Below are positions 1 to 10,114 of a stretch of DNA of 64,000 bases, in pieces. Under the pieces are notes generated by a model, which saw only the letters and a list, made by a program, of their open reading frames with translations, had not been told where the DNA came from and searched no databases. How positions within the stretch are numbered: position 1 is the stretch's first letter; the number at the start of each line of letters is the position of its first letter. Source of the DNA: Pinus tabuliformis (taxonomy: Eukaryota > Streptophyta > Pinopsida > Pinales > Pinaceae); contig CM062808.1 of the NCBI GenBank assembly GCA_031772625.1, forward strand, positions 143,632,605-143,696,604, in the 5' to 3' direction. The translations under genes and the position numbers were made by a program.

Positions 1-62
1 TTGTCCTGATTCACCTGATGACTTTTATTTGGCCTTTGCTCGCTTCTCCTTGCTGCATCAAG

Positions 63-1337
63 TTAACTTTTAGAGGTAGAGGCTTGAGATGTTTCTCCAT
101 TGTATCCAAGACCTATCTTGATCAGAGGAGATCGCTGCACATTGATAATCTCATCCAAGGTTTCAGATCCTTTAACAAACTTAAGATTGATTGCTTTGGT
201 TTTCTCAATCTCCTTTCTAAGACAAACAATCTCACATTCTAATTTTTCAAGATGTTTTTCCTTCTCATCAATTTGAAATTGTAGAGTATCAATGATCACA
301 TTCTTTTCTTCTATACATCTCTTGAGTCTAGTAATTTCATCATAAGGGTTATCCACATCTACAGCATCCATATAATCATCATCTTCAAATGCCATTAACA
401 ACTTATATTTATTACCTTGTTCATCTTCATCACTGTTTGATAAACCATCACTATCTTCATGGGTGTAGTAGCTTTTCTTATTTGCACTTTGTTTCTTGTT
501 CCATCTAACAGGTTCCTTTCCTTTATCCTTATAAGGACATTTTGCAGCATAATGACCTACTCTTCCACAAGCAAAGAATTTGAAAGGTAGCTTACCTCTG
601 AACCTTCCAGAACCCCTTTGAAGATTTCTGACAAAATTTGATTCTTCTTCCTCTTCTTCTGGAACATGGCTTGCTTCATAATAATCATCTTTGCCTGATG
701 CCTTGAAAGCAGCTTCCCTTCTATCTGATGGACCTCCCTTTCTCATTTCATAAGCAGTTAGAATTCCATGTAGCTGAGACATTGTGAGAATTCAGAGATT
801 TTCCTTTTCTTCTATTGCAGATACTTTAGATTCAAACTTGGGAGACAATGATCTTAGAACCTTTTCAATTACTGTAGCCTCTTTTATTTCTTCACCCAAA
901 TTTTTCATACAATTGACAATCTCATATACCCGAAGAAAATAATTAGCCACACTTTCATCATTATACATCTTGAGAGTCTCATACTGAATCCTGAGAGTTT
1001 GAAGTTTAGCACGCTTTACCTGTTCATCTCCTTCATAGCTCGTGATCATTTTGTCCCATATCTCTTTTGCAGATTTGAAGTGCATTACCTTCATGAATTC
1101 CGTTTGGGATATACTTCCTAATAGAGTACTGACTGCTTTTGCATTTGTTTCATACTTCTTCTTCTCAGCTGGATCTGTAGGAGTAGCTGAAGGAAAAGCA
1201 TAGCCTGTTTCTACAATGTCCCAAACTTCTGTACCAAGAGATTGAAGATATGCAGTAACTCTTACCTTCCAATAATTGAAGTTTGTCCCATCAAAAACCG
1301 GTGGCCTGATTGATGCTTCTCTCTCGTAGTTGCTCAT
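63..1337 (-). pseudogene. gag: Copia gag polyprotein with in-frame stops
   Basis: Structural nucleocapsid/capsid protein of a Copia retrotransposon. The N-terminal half (1337-792) carries the plant UBN2/gag-polypeptide domain: it opens MSNYEREASIRPPVFDGTNF and contains the YWKVRVTAYLQSLG and MYNDESVANYFLRVYEIV stretches. An in-frame TGA at 792-794 separates it from the C-terminal half (782-63), which is in the same frame, so one base change makes the break. The C-terminal half holds a zinc knuckle near FFACGRVGHYAAKCPYK; its first cysteine is replaced by Phe (TTC), leaving an incomplete CCHC. An acidic, coiled-coil-like segment follows. A second in-frame stop (TAA, 63-65) cuts the expected C-terminus. 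The start was chosen from the conserved MSNY opening just after the primer site. Confidence 0.85.
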
Positions 1338-1382
1338 GATGAATGATCTACCTTCAAGCGATCAAGCTTCTCTGAAGGACCT

Positions 1383-1394
1383 GCTCTGATACCA
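1383..1394 (-). other. Primer binding site, initiator tRNA-Met
   Basis: The minus strand reads TGGTATCAGAGC, the standard plant Copia primer site matching the 3' end of initiator tRNA-Met. It lies two bases inside the LTR edge at 1397 and fixes the element as minus-strand. Confidence 0.9.
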
Positions 1395-1396
1395 AT

Positions 1397-2919
1397 TGTT
1401 GGAAATAATACTGAGAGGGGGGGTGAATCAGTATTATCAGATCAATCAAACTTTTTCAATGCTCAGAAACATATACGCTACTTCAGTTAAGTGAACCAGC
1501 GTGTACACGCTACTGTGACTAAAGAAAATAGCATATAAGAAGAAAACTTGTAATTTAGTTAGCTTATTCTTCAGTTAAGTGCATCAGGACATTATTCACC
1601 ACATTAACAGTAAACAGGTGCAGTATAACAGAACAGATCAAAAGCCACACAAATGAACACCAAGATATAAGGTGGAAACCCAATGTGGGTGAAAACCACC
1701 TGCTGCAAGTCGTCTCTATCTTTCTTTAATATGAAACTTCAGTTTACAATCCTTTTGTATTGGTGCAGCCTTATACCAGTACGCAGGCTACAACCTGCAG
1801 AAGGCTACAACCTTCTCTCGTTCTCCAAACTTCCTTGGAAGGGAGCTCCAACCCCCTTTGCTCTTGTACTAGCCAAGATACTAGTACGTAGGTGTTGACC
1901 TACAATCTTCTTTCTTTCAGGTACCACCTTTCATACATTTTCAGACTGGATATTCCTGAAGCACAACATTACAATCTGAAGACCACAATTCATTCAACTT
2001 TCACAATAGATCATTGAAGCATAAAACAACCAATACTAGCATCATCAAACTTTGAATCACTGAACCACTGAACCCTGTCAATCACCAGTTACCAGAACAC
2101 AGAGCAGACTACAGAACTCTGCAACAACAGTCAGACCCAACTGTAAACCCAAAAATCAAGCTTCAAAAGATATACTCTACTTCAATGAGCGAAACCCGCG
2201 TATACACGCGCTTTTACCGAAGCCAACCTGCGTATAGATCTAAAAATAAATTCTCTCAACTTGCAGCTGTACCAGACATCAGTTAGACCCAGAACATAAC
2301 ATTGCGCCAGTATGCAGATCTAGAAATACGCATAATCAACCATATCATAATAGTGCATTTCAAACCATTAGATCCCGATCTATTCTTAGATCTAGTCTTC
2401 CATCAACCGATGTGATCTCTCCTTAGCAACCCAGAACCTGCATATCAGATCTCTTTCTTTTTCAGATATTCAAGCCTTTTCAAAGATGATTTTGCCTAAT
2501 GATCTTCTTCTCCTTATATAACCTTAGGCCTTGCTCAATACCAAGAGCCAAAACCATAGAAATCCAAAACCATCAACTTCAAAACTAGAGATCTACACGT
2601 ATGTCGAGGTATTTTGGTCCAAAGACATGGGCACAAGTACCGAGGACTAACTACCACGGACCAAAAGGAAACTTCCCGACATATACGCACTTTTCTGTTC
2701 ATGCATCTGCGTGTATACGCGCCTTCGTATATAGCTCTCCTGCGTATACGCGACTTAGTATGCATATCACCAGCGTGTATACGCAACTTTGACTTAATTA
2801 ACCTGCGTATATGAGATTTCTCTTCATTCGTAGTCTGAACGGAGATCTGACATCAAAGAGAGTTGCCATCAAGGACAACACCTGTATCATAGCACCACAC
2901 CTGAGCCAAAATGCCAACA
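1397..2919 (-). repeat. Copia 5' LTR, 1523 bp
   Basis: On the plus strand it starts TGTTGG and ends CCAACA, the inverted terminal hexamers expected of an LTR, with a tRNA-Met primer site two bases inside its gag-proximal end. A TATA box lies at 2512-2521, giving a U3 of about 400 bp (2919 to 2523) and a long R/U5 leader. U3 is crowded with near-palindromic GCGTATACGC words; more copies occur in U5 around 1465-1512 and 2160-2240. No second LTR is in the window, so the outer boundary rests on the TG..CA ends and on the resumption of gypsy pol at 2920. Confidence 0.85.
2512..2521 (-). promoter_or_regulatory. Copia LTR TATA box
   Basis: The minus strand reads TATATAAGGAG in the middle of the LTR, at a position suited to starting transcription towards gag. 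The short palindromic words cluster just upstream of it (2680-2815). Inferred from motif and position only. Confidence 0.55.
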
Positions 2920-4902
2920 ATCTTAACAAGCACCACTTGTCAAAAACTGGGCATTACATTAGTAGAAACAACTTGCACTTTATTAGAACTGGCTGACCGA
3001 TCGATGGTTAGGCCAGAAGGCACACTAAATGGTGTCATGGTATTTGTTGATTCTTGGGAATATCCTGTCGACTTTTTGATAATAAACCCCAAAAACCGAC
3101 TTGATGGACACCCATTAATTTTAGGCAGACCTTGGCTTGCAACTGCTCATGCTTACATTGGCTGCCGACACGGTAGTATGACCATAACTAGAGGGGCTAA
3201 TATAAAAAATCTAGCCTTATACCCTCCAACCCAGCCAAGTGTCACAATAATAAAAACTAACAAACTTCTTGTATCATACCTTACCGAAAATATTAGATCC
3301 CCATTAACTATAGAAGATGCCCTCGATTTCAAAGATCAAACAGAGGATGATGTTATTAACAACATTATTAAACAAGCTGAATCTAGATCCCACATACAAT
3401 GTCACATGATAGAGGCAGCATTTGATAATGAATTGGAAGAAGATCCTCTCAAAGACACTCATGATCAAACAATACCTACTACCTCTGTTTCAAATAGAAA
3501 AACTGTAGAGATTGAGCTAGGAAAAACTTTAAACATTAATAGTAACCTGACTCCTAAACAAGAAGAAAAGTTGATCGAACTACTGAGAAAATACAAGGAA
3601 GAATTTGCATGGGATTATCCGGACATGAAAGGAATCGATCCCCAGTTATGTACACACCATATTTATACAGAAAAGGATGCAAGACCTATTTGCCAATCCC
3701 AAAGAAGACTTAACCCTCATCTAAAAGACATTGTGAACGCTGAACTACAAAAACTTCTAGGTGTAAACTTTATTTATCCTATCTCCAATATAAAATGGGT
3801 CTCTTCGCCCATAGTGGTGCCGAAGAAGAATGGAAAGTGGAGGATTTGTGTAGATTACAGAGAATTAAATAAAGCAACCCAAAAGGACCACTTTTCCCTT
3901 CCATTCATTGACCAGGTATTAGATACATTAGCAGGAAAGAAATTATTTTCTTGCTTGGATGGCTTTAGTGGATACAATCAAATTCAGATTTCCCTTGAAG
4001 ACCAAGACAAAACTACTTTTACCTGTCCTTGGGGAACGTTTATCTACAGAGTCTTACCCTTTGGCCTATGCAATGCCCCTGCCACATTTCAAAGGGCTAT
4101 CGTCAACATCTTTTCAGATTTAATAAATGAAGGGCTCAAAGTATATATGGATGATTTCACACCATACAGAGATGATTTCAACCCAACACTAGACACATTG
4201 GAAAAGGTGTTGCAATGATGTATCGCTACCAGGCTTTGCCTGAGCCATGAAAAATGCTATATGATGATGACTAAGGGCCTCATACTAGGTCATTATATCT
4301 CAGCAACTGGAATACAGGTAGATCCAGCCAAAATTCAAACAATCTTGTTAATACCTACTCCCACCACACAGACAGAGGTACGAAGTTTTCTTGGATTTTC
4401 TGGTTATTATAGAATATTTATTGAACATTTTTCTCACATTGTTGCACCTCTATATTCACTAACATGGAATGTTGACTTTGTTTGGACAAATAAATGTGAC
4501 CGTGCTTTTGAGGATCTGAAAAATCTTGTGTCAACAACACCAGTACTCAGAGGTCCAAATTGGGACCTGCCATTTCAAATTTCATCAGATGCTTTAGACA
4601 CAGCTATTGGAGCAGTCCTTGGGCAGGAAGAAGACAGAAAACAATATGCAATTTATTATATTAGCAAGAATTTGTCTCCTGCTGAGTTGAACTGTACTAT
4701 TACTGAAAAGGAATTTTTAACTGTAATACATGCTGTAAATAAATTTAGGCATTACATCATTGGATATCCTATTGTTTTATATACAGATCACTCTGCCATA
4801 AAATATTTAGCAAATAAACCAATCACAAATGGTAGAGTAACAAGATGGTTGATTTTATTGCAGGAATTCAACATCGCAATAAAAGACCGACCTAGAAAAT
4901 AA
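2920..4902 (+). pseudogene. pol: gypsy-A pol: protease end, reverse transcriptase, RNase H
   Basis: The block opens inside the retropepsin domain (HPLILGRPWLATAHAYIG near 3103); the catalytic Asp lies upstream and is lost to the Copia insertion. Reverse transcriptase follows: WRICVDYRELNKAT near 3838, FSCLDGFSGYNQI near 3950, LPFGLCNAPATFQRA near 4058, and the active-site YMDD near 4144. An in-frame TGA at 4216-4218 interrupts the palm. The frame resumes with the thumb (EVRSFLGFSGYYRIFIEHFS near 4375) and RNase H (AIYYISKNLSPAELNCTITE near 4648, LYTDHSAIKYL near 4774), ending at a TAA at 4900-4902. Only point stops separate the pieces, so decay is moderate. Sequence style fits the Tat/Athila branch of Ty3/gypsy. 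Confidence 0.88.
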
Positions 4903-6300
4903 AACCCTGTAGTTGACTTTCTCCCACGAATGCCAAAACCAGTGGATGCAGCAGCAGTCGAAGATCAATTTCCAGATGAATATTTGTTCATGGTTATAGT
5001 CAAAACACCCTGGTATGCTAATGTTGCGAATTATTTAGCAGTAGGCAAATTACCAAAACATCTGACTCCCAATGAACTAAAGCAGATTTTCTAGCGTAGT
5101 ACCCGATTTTCTTGGATTGGGAGCTACTTATTTCATACAGCAGTAGATATGCACATTAGAAGATGCATCTGTGAAGATGAATTTTTGACATTTTGAAAGC
5201 CTGTCACGATGGACCATGTGGTGGACATTTCGCAGATCGAAGAACTGGTCACAAAGTTCTGCAAACAGGGTATTATTGGCCCACAATCTTCAAAGATGCA
5301 AAGGAATTTGTTCAAGCCTGTGAAGTTGTCGAAGAGGAGGATGCCCTGGAAAGTCAGACGAGATGCCTCTGAACCCACATCTAGTCATTGAACCATTCGA
5401 ATGTTGGGCACTCGATTTTGTGGGCCCAATCAACCCATCATCAAACCAAAAAACATATATTTTGGTAACAATAGAATATGTCACCAAATGGGTTGAAGCA
5501 AAGGCATTGCCAAGAGCTATAGAGGATTTCATCATTCAGTTCTTGTTCCACATATTTGTGCGATATGGCCTCGCAAGAGACATAATCACAGATGGAGGAC
5601 CACAGTTTGTTGGTAATAAAATTGCTGCAACATTGAAAAACTATGATATTCAGCATAAAATTACCTCTCCTTACCACCCACAAGAAAATGGCCAAGTAGA
5701 GAGCACGAATAAAATAATAGAAGCAATACTGACAAAAACAATTACGTCACACATACAATATTGGGCTACAAGATTGCCGAAAGCCTTGTGGGCATACAGA
5801 AAAGCATGGAGAAGCACTACTAGTTATTCACCATATCAGCTAGTATTTGGAAAGGAACCCATCTTTCCAATAGAATTCGAAATACAGACCTTGAGAACAA
5901 CACAAGAAGTCGGTCTAGATTTGAATGAGGCCCAGATTAATAGAATACAGCAGATTAATGAGCTGGATTAAATCAGGCTCTCTGCCCTTCAACACACCAC
6001 ATTAATCCAACAAAAAAGAGCCAAATGGCATGATGCCCTCATCAAAAATAAATTCTTCCGCGAAGGAGATTGGGCGCTCCTATATGATTCCAGGTTTCAG
6101 GATTTTCCGGGGAAACTCTAGACTCACTGGCTCAGACAATACGAAATACAGAAGGTACATGATAATGGCACCATTACTTTAACCACTATTGATGGATCAG
6201 GACATACCTTTAAGGCAAACGGCCACTGAGTTCGATTATACCACAAACCACTTACTCGAGAATCCTTCTACCAGCAACTATGCAAAGACTCCGACATGTA
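4903..6300 (+). pseudogene. pol: gypsy-A pol: integrase and C-terminal tail
   Basis: After RNase H the frame continues through NPVVDFLPRMPKP and further stops (near 5092 and 5195), then shifts. The integrase zinc-binding region is readable near 5202 in another frame (CHDGPCGGHFADRR, then GYYWPTIFKDAKEFVQ). The catalytic core occupies 5363-5971 in a third frame and keeps all three acidic residues in context: ALDFVGP, TDGGPQFVGN and GQVESTN. It ends in GKEPIFPIEFE and a stop at 5971. A decayed tail runs to about 6300 (FREGDWALLYDSRFQDF, then TFKANGH). At least two frameshifts and several stops rule out function. Confidence 0.85.
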
Positions 6301-6429
6301 GATTCTGGTTGAGGAAGAAAAATCTTCCTCACCTTTGGTTCATTAAGTGATTTGATTTCTTTTACATTTTGTACATAATTCTTTTTTTTTTTTTCTATAA
6401 ATTACTTTCTGTACATATTTTTTCATTTC

Positions 6430-6767
6430 TGCAACTTTTTCATTTTGTTGTTCCTTTTGGATGGAACAGCATCTTCACCATTTTGCTGTTCCTTTTTGAA
6501 CGAACAACACTTCTGCATTTTGTTGTTCCTTTTCGAAGGAACAACATTTCTGCCATTTTTCTGTTCCTTTCCGAAGGAATAACACTTTTACGTTTTGTTG
6601 TTCCTTTCTGAAGGAACAACATTTCTGCATTTTTGTTGTTCCTTTCCAAAGGAACAGCACTTCTACCTTTTTGATGTTCCTTTCCGAAGGAACAACACTT
6701 TTACATTTTACTATTCCTTTTTGAAGGAACAACACTTTTATGTTTTACTGTTCCTTTCCGAAGGAAC
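6430..6767 (+). repeat. 38-bp palindromic tandem array, left half
   Basis: About eight diverged head-to-tail units of 37-38 bp. Each contains the near-palindrome GTTCCTTTCCGAAGGAAC followed by an AACACTTTTACRTTTT-like spacer. The palindrome lets several frames stay open on both strands, so the ORFs here are artefacts. Tandem repeats between integrase and the 3' LTR are typical of Tat-lineage elements. The array is cut at 6767 by an insertion and resumes at 10115. Confidence 0.9.
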
Positions 6768-7225
6768 TGTTATCACTGGAAATTCTAATGCCAAAATTTC
6801 AAAACCGCTCACATTAGTTGGATGCGCCTAAATCCTTTTAGCAGTTTCGCAGCGCAACATGTTTAGGTGATTTCGTAGCGAAAAACACCGACTTTGCACT
6901 AACTGCGCTACAAAATGGGGAATTCGTGCTGATCCATAGCACATCTCACACCAGCTGTCATATTTTCTGCAAGAATTTTACAGGAATAGCATGTGTAAAG
7001 TCTTACATGTCGATCTTGACACGTGCAGGCTCTGTTGGCATCAAAGGGGATAGCGGTAATATAAATTATTATGAAGTCGAATGGAAGTCAAGGTTGCCTT
7101 TGTCTGCATATGTTTTGACGGGGATCATTCTCAGGAAGCAACTTTTGTGATGACATTGAAGGCCCTTTCTTAGTCAGTCTCCTCTATTATAATGGCAGAC
7201 ACTATGCTGAGCAGAAGGATCTGAA
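6768..7225. other. Left part of solo-LTR-like element, no recognised gene
   Basis: A 458-bp stretch from the TG end to the first recognisable gene fragment. It includes ctgcgctacaaaat-type words and a weakly coding stretch near 7028-7150 (SRLPLSAYVLTGI) that might be another captured piece; I cannot name it. Confidence 0.4.
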
Positions 7226-7751
7226 GGATGGCAGATACTATGCTGTCTGGGAAGATCTTTTCAAGAAGCCGTGTTATCTATTTACTTTGGTTGCTGGCCA
7301 ATTAGTCAGTAGAAATGATACATTCGTTACACGATAAGGACGCCAAGTTTCACTTCGCATTTGGACTCCTGCAGATGATATATCAAAGACTGCTCATGCC
7401 ATGTATTCCCTTAAGGCAGCCATGAAATGGGATGAGGATGTCTTTGTTCTGGAATATGACCTTGATCTATTCAACATCGTGGCAGTGATTTTAACATGGG
7501 AATGCTGGAGAACAAGAGCCTTAATATATTTAATTCAAGGTTTGTTTCGGCATCCCCACAAACTGCAACGGATGCAGACTATGCTGCTATCTTGGGTGTT
7601 ATTGGTCATGAGTATTTCCACAACTGGACTGGTAACAGGGTAACATGCCGGGATTGGTTTCAATTAAGTTTAAAGGAAGGACTTACAGTTTTCAGAGATC
7701 AGGAATTCTCTTCTGACATGGATAGTCGTGCTGTTAAGCGAATTGGAGACG
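7226..7751 (+). pseudogene. Captured fragment of M1 aminopeptidase (MPA1/PepN-like)
   Basis: Fragment of a zinc metallo-aminopeptidase of family M1, like the plant puromycin-sensitive aminopeptidase MPA1. Readable pieces: YYAVWEDLFKKPCYLF near 7236, [20 protein letters not shown] near 7349, [10 protein letters not shown] near 7416, then after a frameshift [20 protein letters not shown] and the zinc site [18 protein letters not shown] near 7606, followed by [18 protein letters not shown]. The zinc ligands (HEXXH and the downstream Glu) are kept. In plants this region spans several exons, so the uninterrupted run implies a spliced RNA source. A TAA near 7335, small deletions at 7490-7510 and loss of both ends make it non-functional. 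It joins the next fragment at about 7752. Confidence 0.85.
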
Positions 7752-8550
7752 TTAACTCGTGAAGCTGTTCAAAATGGATACAAGGATGCAATTGAAGGCA
7801 TTGAGGAAACTAAAGAGACAATTTTAACACTTACCGCAAATATGTCACTTGCCACAAATATTCCTTGGTCGCCAAACCTTATTAATCGCTACAAAGGGTC
7901 AATTTGGAAGCGGCTTAGGGCTATCAATGATGCTCGGGTGCAAAAGTGCAAGGCTGGACAAGTTCATGGCGTGCCTTTGTCAGGATCACTGTTAGGAAAA
8001 TCCGGTTTGTTTCCAGAGCCGCAGACGTACAAGGATGATCCCAAAAAGAAGTGGATTGAGGATCTTTCACAACCGCATAAGGGATTGCGTTCTTTAGCTG
8101 AACATGCTCCACATGGATATAGGAAGAAAACACTTTTCGAAGCACTTATTAAGCACACTGTTCCACTGTTACGGGCAACATGGTTCATTAAAATTACATA
8201 TCTTAATCAGGTTGGTCCTCTGTCAATTCGAATTTCTGCAGGAGGCCAAGACAAGACGCAGGCAAACGTGTGGAGTTGTGGACAAAGGATGTTATAGACT
8301 ATTTCCAATGCGTTCTAGATGAATCCTGTCAAAATGATGGCACTGTTTCAACACTATACAATAGAGAGAGCATGCAAATGCTCTTGGGTGTATCTGGTCA
8401 ACATCAAGGAGTTGACTCTTCCCAAACAGCTACTAACAGTGAGGAGCCTTCCTTGTATACTAAATGGTGTTTTATGGTGCGAATCATACATTGGCATTAT
8501 GCAGAAGGGTTACTCCAACGTCCTCAAGTCATTGATTGGGTTCCTGGTAT
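7752..8550 (+). pseudogene. Captured fragment of Mediator subunit MED12
   Basis: Fragment of the Mediator kinase-module subunit MED12. Telling stretches: [18 protein letters not shown] near 7756, LRAINDARVQKCKAGQVHGV near 7915, PLSGSLLGKSG, KKWIEDLSQPHKGLRSLAEH near 8048, PHGYRKKTLFEALIKHTVPL, LRATWFIKITYLNQV near 8170, then after a frameshift near 8260 WTKDVIDYFQCVLDESCQN, and KWCFMVRIIHWHYAEGLL near 8463. Order matches plant MED12, and no intron-like gap is visible over about 260 codons. The 3' edge near 8550 is approximate. The frameshift and missing start and end show it is a fragment. It shares strand with the neighbouring fragments. Confidence 0.85.
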
Positions 8551-8599
8551 GGAGGGTTTTGTTCAAGGTGTTGGCAAAGGTATAATTGAAGTAGCAGTG

Positions 8600-8700
8600 G
8601 GAAGGATGCCTGATGAGCAGCTACTGATCTATATACCATTTACTCAAGTTATCAAATTACATTCTTTGGTAATTAAAGGTCTTACAGAGGAAGTCCAAAG
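8600..8700 (+). pseudogene. Captured fragment of a PITH-domain protein
   Basis: A short in-frame stretch reading PDEQLLIYIPFTQVIKLHSL then VIKGLTEE matches the start of the PITH domain as found in plant PITH-domain/thioredoxin-like proteins, recalled from memory. It sits in the same open frame as the MED12 tail before it and the helicase fragment after it, giving an accidental chimeric ORF (8270-8956). About 30 codons only, so the assignment is good but the extent is uncertain. Confidence 0.7.
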
Positions 8701-8728
8701 ACAGCGAAACTATTTGCAAATAAAAAGC

Positions 8729-8987
8729 ATATGGAGTTTAGCACCTGAGCAACTGAAAATTTACACATTGATTTGTGAGTCAAACTTGAGGCCATTGTAT
8801 TTAGTGGCACTGTTGCAGCTTTTGAAAGGGGAGCAGACCATTGTTTTCACATCTTCTGTTGTTTCTACCCATAGGTTATGTACCTTATTGAACTGTTTCG
8901 AAGGGATGGCCTTAAGGATAATTGATTGTTCAAGCTTACAACATCAATCTTCATGAAGTAAAGCATTGGATGCATTTAGGGCAAGGT
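8729..8987 (+). pseudogene. Captured fragment of a DEAD-box RNA helicase (RH1/DDX51-like)
   Basis: Reads LAPEQLKIYTLICESNLRPL, YLVALLQLLKGEQTIVFTSS, VVSTHRLCTLLNCFEG, then after a short stretch a TGA and SKALDAFRARF. This is the start of the helicase C-terminal domain, with motif IV (IVFTSS), of a DEAD-box protein closest in memory to plant RH1 and DDX51. The catalytic DEAD motif lies outside the fragment. Its end overlaps the next fragment at a short shared ARF/VPG-coding stretch, suggesting a microhomology junction. Confidence 0.8.
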
Positions 8988-9215
8988 TCCTGGTATACCT
9001 GGAGATTTGGTTAACTCTTTCTTGTATGTTGTAGAAGAGGTTAGAGGTATTCTTGCATAGCTGGGTTATGCGAAGTTGGAGGATATTATTGGAAGAACAG
9101 TTTTGCTAAGACCAAGGCGCATATCCCTCATGAAGAATTAACAACTGGATATCAGTTATCTGCCTTCTAGTGTTGGACGACCAAAATGGAGCAGCACATC
9201 AAAGACCGACAAACA
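8988..9215 (+). pseudogene. Captured fragment of ferredoxin-dependent glutamate synthase
   Basis: Reads IPGDLVNSFLYVVEEVRGIL, then a TAG where Gln is expected, LGYAKLEDIIGRTVLLRP and SSVGRPKWSST. This matches the C-terminal half of plastid Fd-GOGAT (family members read PGDLVNYFLYVAEEVR and LGYEKLDDIIGRTDLL). At least two stops are present. It is the fifth unrelated nuclear gene on the same strand within 2 kb. Confidence 0.8.
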
Positions 9216-9549
9216 GGGGCCTATGTTTCAGGGTAACAGAAAAGATGTGTCATTGAAGACAAACGTGGAGCATTAAAGGTTCATCACAGCTATCTCAGCC
9301 AAACTCCAGATGTCAGAGAACAAAAAGGATTGAAGATCAAGGCTGTTATGGAATTTGAGTCCTATTTGATTTAGAAGTCTAGAAGATCTAGAAGAATCTG
9401 AATTTTAATTGTTTTAGGATTCCAACGCTATCAATTAGTAGTCAACTGTAATTATTAGTTAGTTAAAAGTTAGTAGGTGTCATCATAGGTAGTTATCGAG
9501 CTCCCCTCATGCTGGAGGAGGAGGCTCGAATCAGCTAGAATAAACACTC
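9216..9549. other. No recognised gene; U3-like stretch
   Basis: About 330 bp between the last gene fragment and the TATA box. A short readable run near 9290-9375 (VHHSYLSQTPDVREQKGLK) could be a sixth captured fragment, but I cannot name it. Confidence 0.35.
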
Positions 9550-9558
9550 TATATATAG
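9550..9558 (+). promoter_or_regulatory. TATA box of the solo-LTR-like element
   Basis: TATATATAG in a promoter-like setting, about 560 bp before the LTR 3' end. This places the gene fragments in U3 and the downstream part in R/U5. Confidence 0.45.
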
Positions 9559-10016
9559 CTGGAACATCTAGGTAAAAGGGGTTGGATATTTTATAAAACA
9601 GAGGACTGTTTTGGCTTGTGTAAAAACTAGAGTTCAGTAATATAAGTTATATGTTTTTCTTCTCAGGATTCATAAAGCATTTCTATGTTCAAGATGTGTT
9701 ATTTTACTTTGTCCTTCATGTCTTTTTTCAGTTGCTTAGATGAGTAATCACTCATAATTCACTTATGCTGCTCTGACTTCCTGTACTCATCTATGAACTG
9801 TGGTTTTATAAGAGTTGTGTTTTGAACATTTAAATGTCACATGCCCTGACTTCTATGTCAAGACAATATCATTATTTACTGAGGTTTGATTGACTCCATA
9901 AGCCCAATGGGAATTAGTTTAATGTTTGTCCAGCCAGCATACTTGTTCATGTGTTTCACAAGAGTTAGCCATCTTATCATTAGTCAAAATTAATAACCTT
10001 TGAGAGAGCCCTCTCA

Positions 10017-10034
10017 GGCTAAGGAGGCTAAGCC
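10017..10034 (+). other. LTR-end stem-loop (solo-LTR-like element)
   Basis: GGCTAAG pairs with CTAAGCC across GAGG with one mismatch, just after GAGAGAGCCCTCTC (10002-10015). Stem-loops of different sequence sit at the same place in the LTRs ending at 12380 and 44630. Confidence 0.5.
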
Positions 10035-10114
10035 TTAGTCAAAAGTCTGGTTTGAAATAGTTACACAGAGTCTACCTGATCAGCAGCCTTTCAGTGCTTG
10101 ATTTTGTGATAACA

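Larger units (their letters stand above)
1..2919 (-). mobile_element. Ty1/copia retrotransposon, 5' part (continues past left edge)
   Basis: A minus-strand Copia element enters from the left edge. Seen in order on the minus strand: a long terminal repeat (2919 to 1397), a tRNA-Met primer site, and a gag gene; pol and the second LTR would lie left of base 1. The outer LTR end at 2919 abuts pol sequence of a different plus-strand Ty3/gypsy element, so this Copia copy inserted into that element. The target duplication cannot be tested because the other end is outside the window. Gag has stop codons, so this copy is not autonomous as read. Confidence 0.9.
6768..10114 (+). mobile_element. Solo-LTR-like element carrying fragments of five host genes
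   Basis: A 3347-bp unit starting TGTTATCAC and ending GTGATAACA, flanked by the 5-bp direct repeat GGAAC (6763-6767 and 10115-10119). TG..CA ends plus a 5-bp target duplication are the signature of LTR-retrotransposon integration; I see no internal pair of direct repeats, so it looks like a single (solo) LTR. Its right part resembles the ends of other LTRs here: a TATA box at 9550, GAGAGAGCCCTCTC at 10002 and a stem-loop at 10017-10034. Positions 7226-9240, upstream of that TATA box and thus in U3, carry plus-strand, apparently intronless fragments of at least five unrelated plant genes. All have stops or frameshifts. Confidence 0.8.

Noticed and set aside
6369..6831. ORFs of 60-86 aa on both strands in the 38-bp array.
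   Set aside because: Artefacts of a palindromic repeat that keeps several frames open.
7226..8956. Functional chimeric host gene from 7226 to 8956.
   Set aside because: Frameshifts, stops and missing ends in each part; only short frames remain open.
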